Assembly: GCA_029907355.1 (NCBI GenBank)
Contig: JARYLZ010000029.1
Location: 1-33,794 of the forward strand
From: Bacteroidota bacterium
Lineage (GTDB): Bacteria; Bacteroidota; Ignavibacteria; SZUA-365
Length of the DNA: 33,794 nt
Direction of reading: 5' to 3'
Within the stretch, counting starts at the first letter, position 1. Every line of letters starts with the position of its first letter. This document shows, in pieces, positions 30,748 to 33,794 of the stretch. A program made the translations under genes and the position numbers. A model generated the notes under the pieces. The model saw nothing but the letters and a program-made list of their open reading frames with translations. It made no database searches and was not told the DNA's origin.

Positions 30748-32406
30748 TCAGAAACCGACCTGCACGAAACCCTGCAAGCCGAGACGCAGGGCCGCTTCGT
30801 TGCACCCATGGTGCTTGAGGACCTCGGCACCGACCTCCACCCCAAAAGGGCGGATGTTCATCCGGAAGAAGAAGCCGCCGAGGAAGTACGGCCGCGCGTT
30901 GCCGTTCCCCTGCGCAGCCTGATCCTCCCCGTATCCCGCGGCGATGCGGAAGGCTCGGTGCCTGACGAGCGAGACCGCGGCTTCCCACGAGGCCGGAGCG
31001 TTCCCCTGGGCGGATGCCGCCTGCGTTCCCTCGCCACTTTGCGCGGCCGCCGCGCCCCGCCCCGCGATGAGCAGCGCACCGGAAATCTCGAGGGCGGATG
31101 AACGCGAAAGAGACGTGCAGGCCGCAAGCGACACGGACCAGAGGCGCGAGCCGAAACCGACGGTGCCCGTGAAGTCGGACAAATCGCCCTGCAGATAGCG
31201 CACGCCGAGCCCCGCCCGGAACGTGAACGGGCTCGCGCCGCCTGCATGCGGGATGGTCGCGCCGCTCTCGTCGTCGTCGCGGGAATGCGTGTCTTCGCGG
31301 CGCCTGCCTCCGCCCTCGTCGGTCTTTCTGTTTCCGTCGCCGTCGCGGCGGTCTTCTTCCTTCTTCACCCACTCCCACTGCACGCGTTCCTCCCTGCGCC
31401 GTTCGCCGGACGCGATCGTGCCGTCGTCGCTTTTCATGACCGGCACGCCCGCCAGCGGTTTCCCGTACGGCAGTGCCGAGGGAACGCTCTCCCACGCTTC
31501 GGCAATGTTTTCGACCCCGACCCTCAAATACCCCAGAGTCTCCTCGCCGAAGCCGAGCCGCGCCGGCCCCGCCGTCTCCGCGAGGTAGTACCTGAAGCCC
31601 TCGAACTCCAGGTACCACGTGCGGGCCCTCCCCGCGGGCGGCTCTGCGCTCCGTACGGCCGAGAGGACATGGTCGCGCGTCTTGAGGAGGACGATGTCCG
31701 TTGCGGGAACGAGGTAACACATGATGGAGGCGAACAGCATGCTCTTCGTGTCGCAGTCGCCGAAGCCGGCGCGGAGTGTGAGCGGCGGCGGCATGGCTCC
31801 GCCCATTTCCTTTCGCCTGTCGGAGAACACCGGAATGCCGTAGGGGATGTCCTGCACGAACTTCATGGCGAACTCGATCCTATCCATCCGCGTGTCGCAC
31901 CCCTCGGACGCCAGCGTGGTCACGATCTGCTCGGCGATCGGCCGCCCGTAATCGGGCGCATAGAAGGCGACAGCCGCCGGGTAATCGATGACGATTGTCC
32001 ATCCTTCTTGCCGGAAAAAGCCGTCCTCGAGCGATCTCCTCATGCGGCGCCGCTCACGCTCCGAGAGATATCCCAACCACGCCGAAGGGATCCCGAACCG
32101 GTCGATATCGCGAAGCATTTGCTCGGCGTCGAAACGCAGGACCGCTTTCCGCGTCTTCTCCCGGTGGTCGCGGAACGTGTACTCGACGATGAAGTCGCCG
32201 CCCTCGACCCGCGTCGCGTAGCGGACGTGGCCGTTCTTGCTGAAGCTCTGCGGACGGACAGCCACCTGAGCGCGGACCGAGGCCGTGAGAGCGAACAGGA
32301 CTGCCATGATACAGGCGAGGGGGCGGTAAGCGGCGCGAGCGCGTTCCTCCCTCCCACGCGCCGCCGCTCCCAAGCCCCACGCCCGATTCGATTTCCTTTG
32401 AGCCAT
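30748..32406 (-). CDS. secreted transglutaminase-like protein with outer-membrane-type C-terminus
   Basis: A 552-residue protein with a hydrophobic signal segment (LACIMAVLFALTASVRAQ, about 30-47). Residues 150-260 show a transglutaminase-like core: FGDCDTKSMLFASIM with C218 as candidate nucleophile and H246 in RDHVLSA. A charged low-complexity linker (EEDRRDGDGNRKTDEGG, about 345-385) leads to a C-terminal region of alternating strands ending in Phe (GLQGFVQVGF), as in outer-membrane beta-barrels. AGGAGA precedes ATG 32406. The gene is convergent with the CARF-sigma54 regulator and shows no visible tie to CRISPR. Confidence 0.65.
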   Translation of the reverse strand: MAQRKSNRAWGLGAAARGREERARAAYRPLACIMAVLFALTASVRAQVAVRPQSFSKNGHVRYATRVEGGDFIVEYTFRDHREKTRKAVLRFDAEQMLRDIDRFGIPSAWLGYLSERERRRMRRSLEDGFFRQEGWTIVIDYPAAVAFYAPDYGRPIAEQIVTTLASEGCDTRMDRIEFAMKFVQDIPYGIPVFSDRRKEMGGAMPPPLTLRAGFGDCDTKSMLFASIMCYLVPATDIVLLKTRDHVLSAVRSAEPPAGRARTWYLEFEGFRYYLAETAGPARLGFGEETLGYLRVGVENIAEAWESVPSALPYGKPLAGVPVMKSDDGTIASGERRREERVQWEWVKKEEDRRDGDGNRKTDEGGGRRREDTHSRDDDESGATIPHAGGASPFTFRAGLGVRYLQGDLSDFTGTVGFGSRLWSVSLAACTSLSRSSALEISGALLIAGRGAAAAQSGEGTQAASAQGNAPASWEAAVSLVRHRAFRIAAGYGEDQAAQGNGNARPYFLGGFFFRMNIRPFGVEVGAEVLKHHGCNEAALRLGLQGFVQVGF

Positions 32407-32806
32407 TGCCGATCTCCTGCCGATTCCTTTTCCCTTGGAAAATCAACTATCGTACCGACTCGAAATCGGGCGGAAAACGGCGATCGATACCGCAGGCCTC
32501 CAAGGAAGATCGGAACGGTTCCAAGATGATTGGGAATGATGGGGAAAGCGTCACCAGGGAATTACCAGGCCCTCTCGGCCGGTGGAGTGGACCGCAGGAC
32601 AAGTGGTTCCGGTACGCAGAGGAACTTCAACGGAGAAACCGAAGCATCCTCATGCCGTTATTTTCTATTACTCGGATACTTCGTGCTTTCTCGAGCTTTT
32701 CCACCGCTTCGTCTCAGTGCCGTGCCTGCCGGTCACGGCGAAACGTCGGGAACGGCGAACAGCAGAGAACGCAACGGGAGCGAGGTGGTTCGGGTCCCTT
32801 CGGCGT
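32407..32806. other. gene-free stretch between the secreted protein and the nucleotidyltransferase
   Basis: 400 bases with no supported gene, promoter or terminator. Frames here are shadows or Ser/Arg-rich. It should contain the promoter for the gene at 30748-32406, but I could not locate it. Confidence 0.4.
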
Positions 32807-33706
32807 TTACGGCGTACTGCGCTTCTCGTCTTCCCAGAGGACTTCCCCGAACTCGCGGGCCAAGAAGGCCTCGACGGCGGGAATGTCCTCGCGGCTCGTC
32901 AAGTCGGGCACATGCTCCGCCGCAGGCACAGCCCGCATGGAGCAGGGGTGGTCCTTCACCATCATGCTGATCGCGGTGGGGAGTTCCCGTTCGCCGCGGT
33001 CGGGACTGAACGGGCAGCGCTCGAGGTACTCGCGCGCGAGGGGGAGCGGGAGCTTCCAAAGGTTCATACTGACGGCGGGTTTCGCACCCGCGGCTTCCAG
33101 GCGTGCGATGTCGTCCGGGGAGGGCTTCTCGATGATCCGCACGAGACACCCCTGCGCGTCCTTCACCGTGACGCCGAAACGGGACACGCGTTCCGGCGGG
33201 TAGCCGAGAGCGGAGAAGTCGTAGTCCGCCCACGCGCCGGCATACGGGCTGGACGCGAGAGCGCGGAAGGCGGAGGCGGAATACAGATTGTCGCCGTTGC
33301 ACACCAGGACGCAGTCCCCTGCCCAATGCGGCCGCGAATCGATGGCGCGGAGGGCGGCGTCCGCCGTGCCGAGCGGTTTCTGCCTCCCTTTTGGTATGGG
33401 TTGGACGACGTACGAGAGCTCCAGGCCGTGGTAATGGTTCCCTCGGTCGCGTCGCCCGTACACGGCGCGCACGTCGCCGGCTTCCTCCCCGACGACGAGC
33501 ACGACATCGCGTATGCCGGCCCGCCGCGCGTTGAACAGCACGTAGTCGAGGAACGGGCGCCGGGCCGGGCCGAGGTTGATCATCGCCTTCGAACTGAAGC
33601 TCGGCGGCGAGCCTGTCTCTTCGCCCCATGAGCGCTTCATCCGCGAAGAGGCGCCTGCCGCGAAAATGACGAGGGAGGGGAACACAGGGACTGCTTGGGC
33701 GTTCAC
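32807..33706 (-). CDS. sugar-nucleotidyltransferase-like protein
   Basis: About 299 residues from a GTG at 33706. SLVIFAAGASSRMKR near the N-terminus is the GxGxR-type nucleotide-binding motif of NTP-transferases (GlmU/GalU/MobA fold). FLDYVLFNARRAGIRDVVLVVG, an acidic CNGDNLYS metal site and IIEKPSPDD also fit. It probably makes an NDP-sugar; substrate cannot be told. GAAGAGG precedes the GTG. The frame is open back to an ATG at 33793, one base from the window edge, so a longer form is possible. It is unrelated to the CRISPR locus. Confidence 0.8.
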   Translation of the reverse strand: MNAQAVPVFPSLVIFAAGASSRMKRSWGEETGSPPSFSSKAMINLGPARRPFLDYVLFNARRAGIRDVVLVVGEEAGDVRAVYGRRDRGNHYHGLELSYVVQPIPKGRQKPLGTADAALRAIDSRPHWAGDCVLVCNGDNLYSASAFRALASSPYAGAWADYDFSALGYPPERVSRFGVTVKDAQGCLVRIIEKPSPDDIARLEAAGAKPAVSMNLWKLPLPLAREYLERCPFSPDRGERELPTAISMMVKDHPCSMRAVPAAEHVPDLTSREDIPAVEAFLAREFGEVLWEDEKRSTP

Positions 33707-33794
33707 GGCCTCTTCACCGCTCCGTTTTTCCGCTGCCGCGCGGTTTGCGCCCGCACTTCCTTTCGACTGCCATGCGCGCGTATTCCCGCGCATA

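Noticed and set aside
29781-31720. Long frames overlapping the CARF-sigma54 gene and the secreted protein in other frames
   Set aside because: Arg/Gly-rich shadows of GC-rich coding sequence.

Overview
The window is a chromosomal segment of a Gram-negative bacterium whose phylum I cannot fix from sequence alone. The Gram-negative call rests on a predicted secreted protein with a beta-barrel-like C-terminus at the right edge. Most of the sequence is GC-rich. The centre is a large type III-A CRISPR-Cas locus. Both edges hold ordinary chromosomal genes: an NHL-repeat protein, ssb and tRNA-Val(CAC) on the left, and a transglutaminase-like secreted protein and a sugar-nucleotidyltransferase-like gene on the right.

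Layout. 1-2.1 kb: NHL protein, ssb, tRNA with its own promoter and terminator. 2.1-9.2 kb: a gene-poor accessory strip with small minus-strand genes (a 148-aa unknown, a four-CxxC zinc protein, an EcsC-family protein, an interrupted small ORF and a decayed zinc-protein copy). Several of these have sigma54-type (-24/-12) promoters or close variants. 9.18-13.06 kb: a CRISPR array of 57 repeats and 56 spacers, transcribed on the minus strand from a leader beside cas2. 13.2-15.9 kb: cas2, cas1, a degenerate-looking cas4 and an unrecognised 275-aa gene in one minus-strand operon. 16.2-18.2 kb (plus strand): a Card1/Can2-like CARF nuclease and a sigma54 activator with no sensor domain. 18.3-27.3 kb (minus strand): cas6-cas10-csm2-csm3-csm4-csm5-csx3/AAA-csx2. 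27.5-29 kb (minus strand): a second zinc protein and a family of small membrane-type proteins, partly decayed. 29.2-30.7 kb (plus strand): a CARF-AAA+(sigma54)-HTH regulator of RtcR type.

How the parts may work together. Cas10 keeps both its HD motif and its GGDD cyclase motif. Target RNA recognition should therefore yield cyclic oligoadenylate (cOA). Four other proteins look like cOA responders: the CARF-HEPN RNase, the CARF nuclease, the Csx3 ring-nuclease fusion and the CARF-sigma54 regulator. The regulator suggests an unusual branch in which a phage-triggered second messenger switches on transcription of a sigma54 regulon. Candidate -24/-12 elements lie upstream of the zinc protein, EcsC, the small membrane proteins, the CARF nuclease and perhaps the adaptation operon. 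The functional link is inference; the promoter motifs and domain architectures are visible in the sequence.

The array is itself notable. Read on the plus strand, nearly every spacer is an open, protein-like sense frame, and at least six span a Shine-Dalgarno plus ATG. The crRNAs are transcribed from the opposite strand, so they would be antisense to mRNA. No reverse transcriptase is present.
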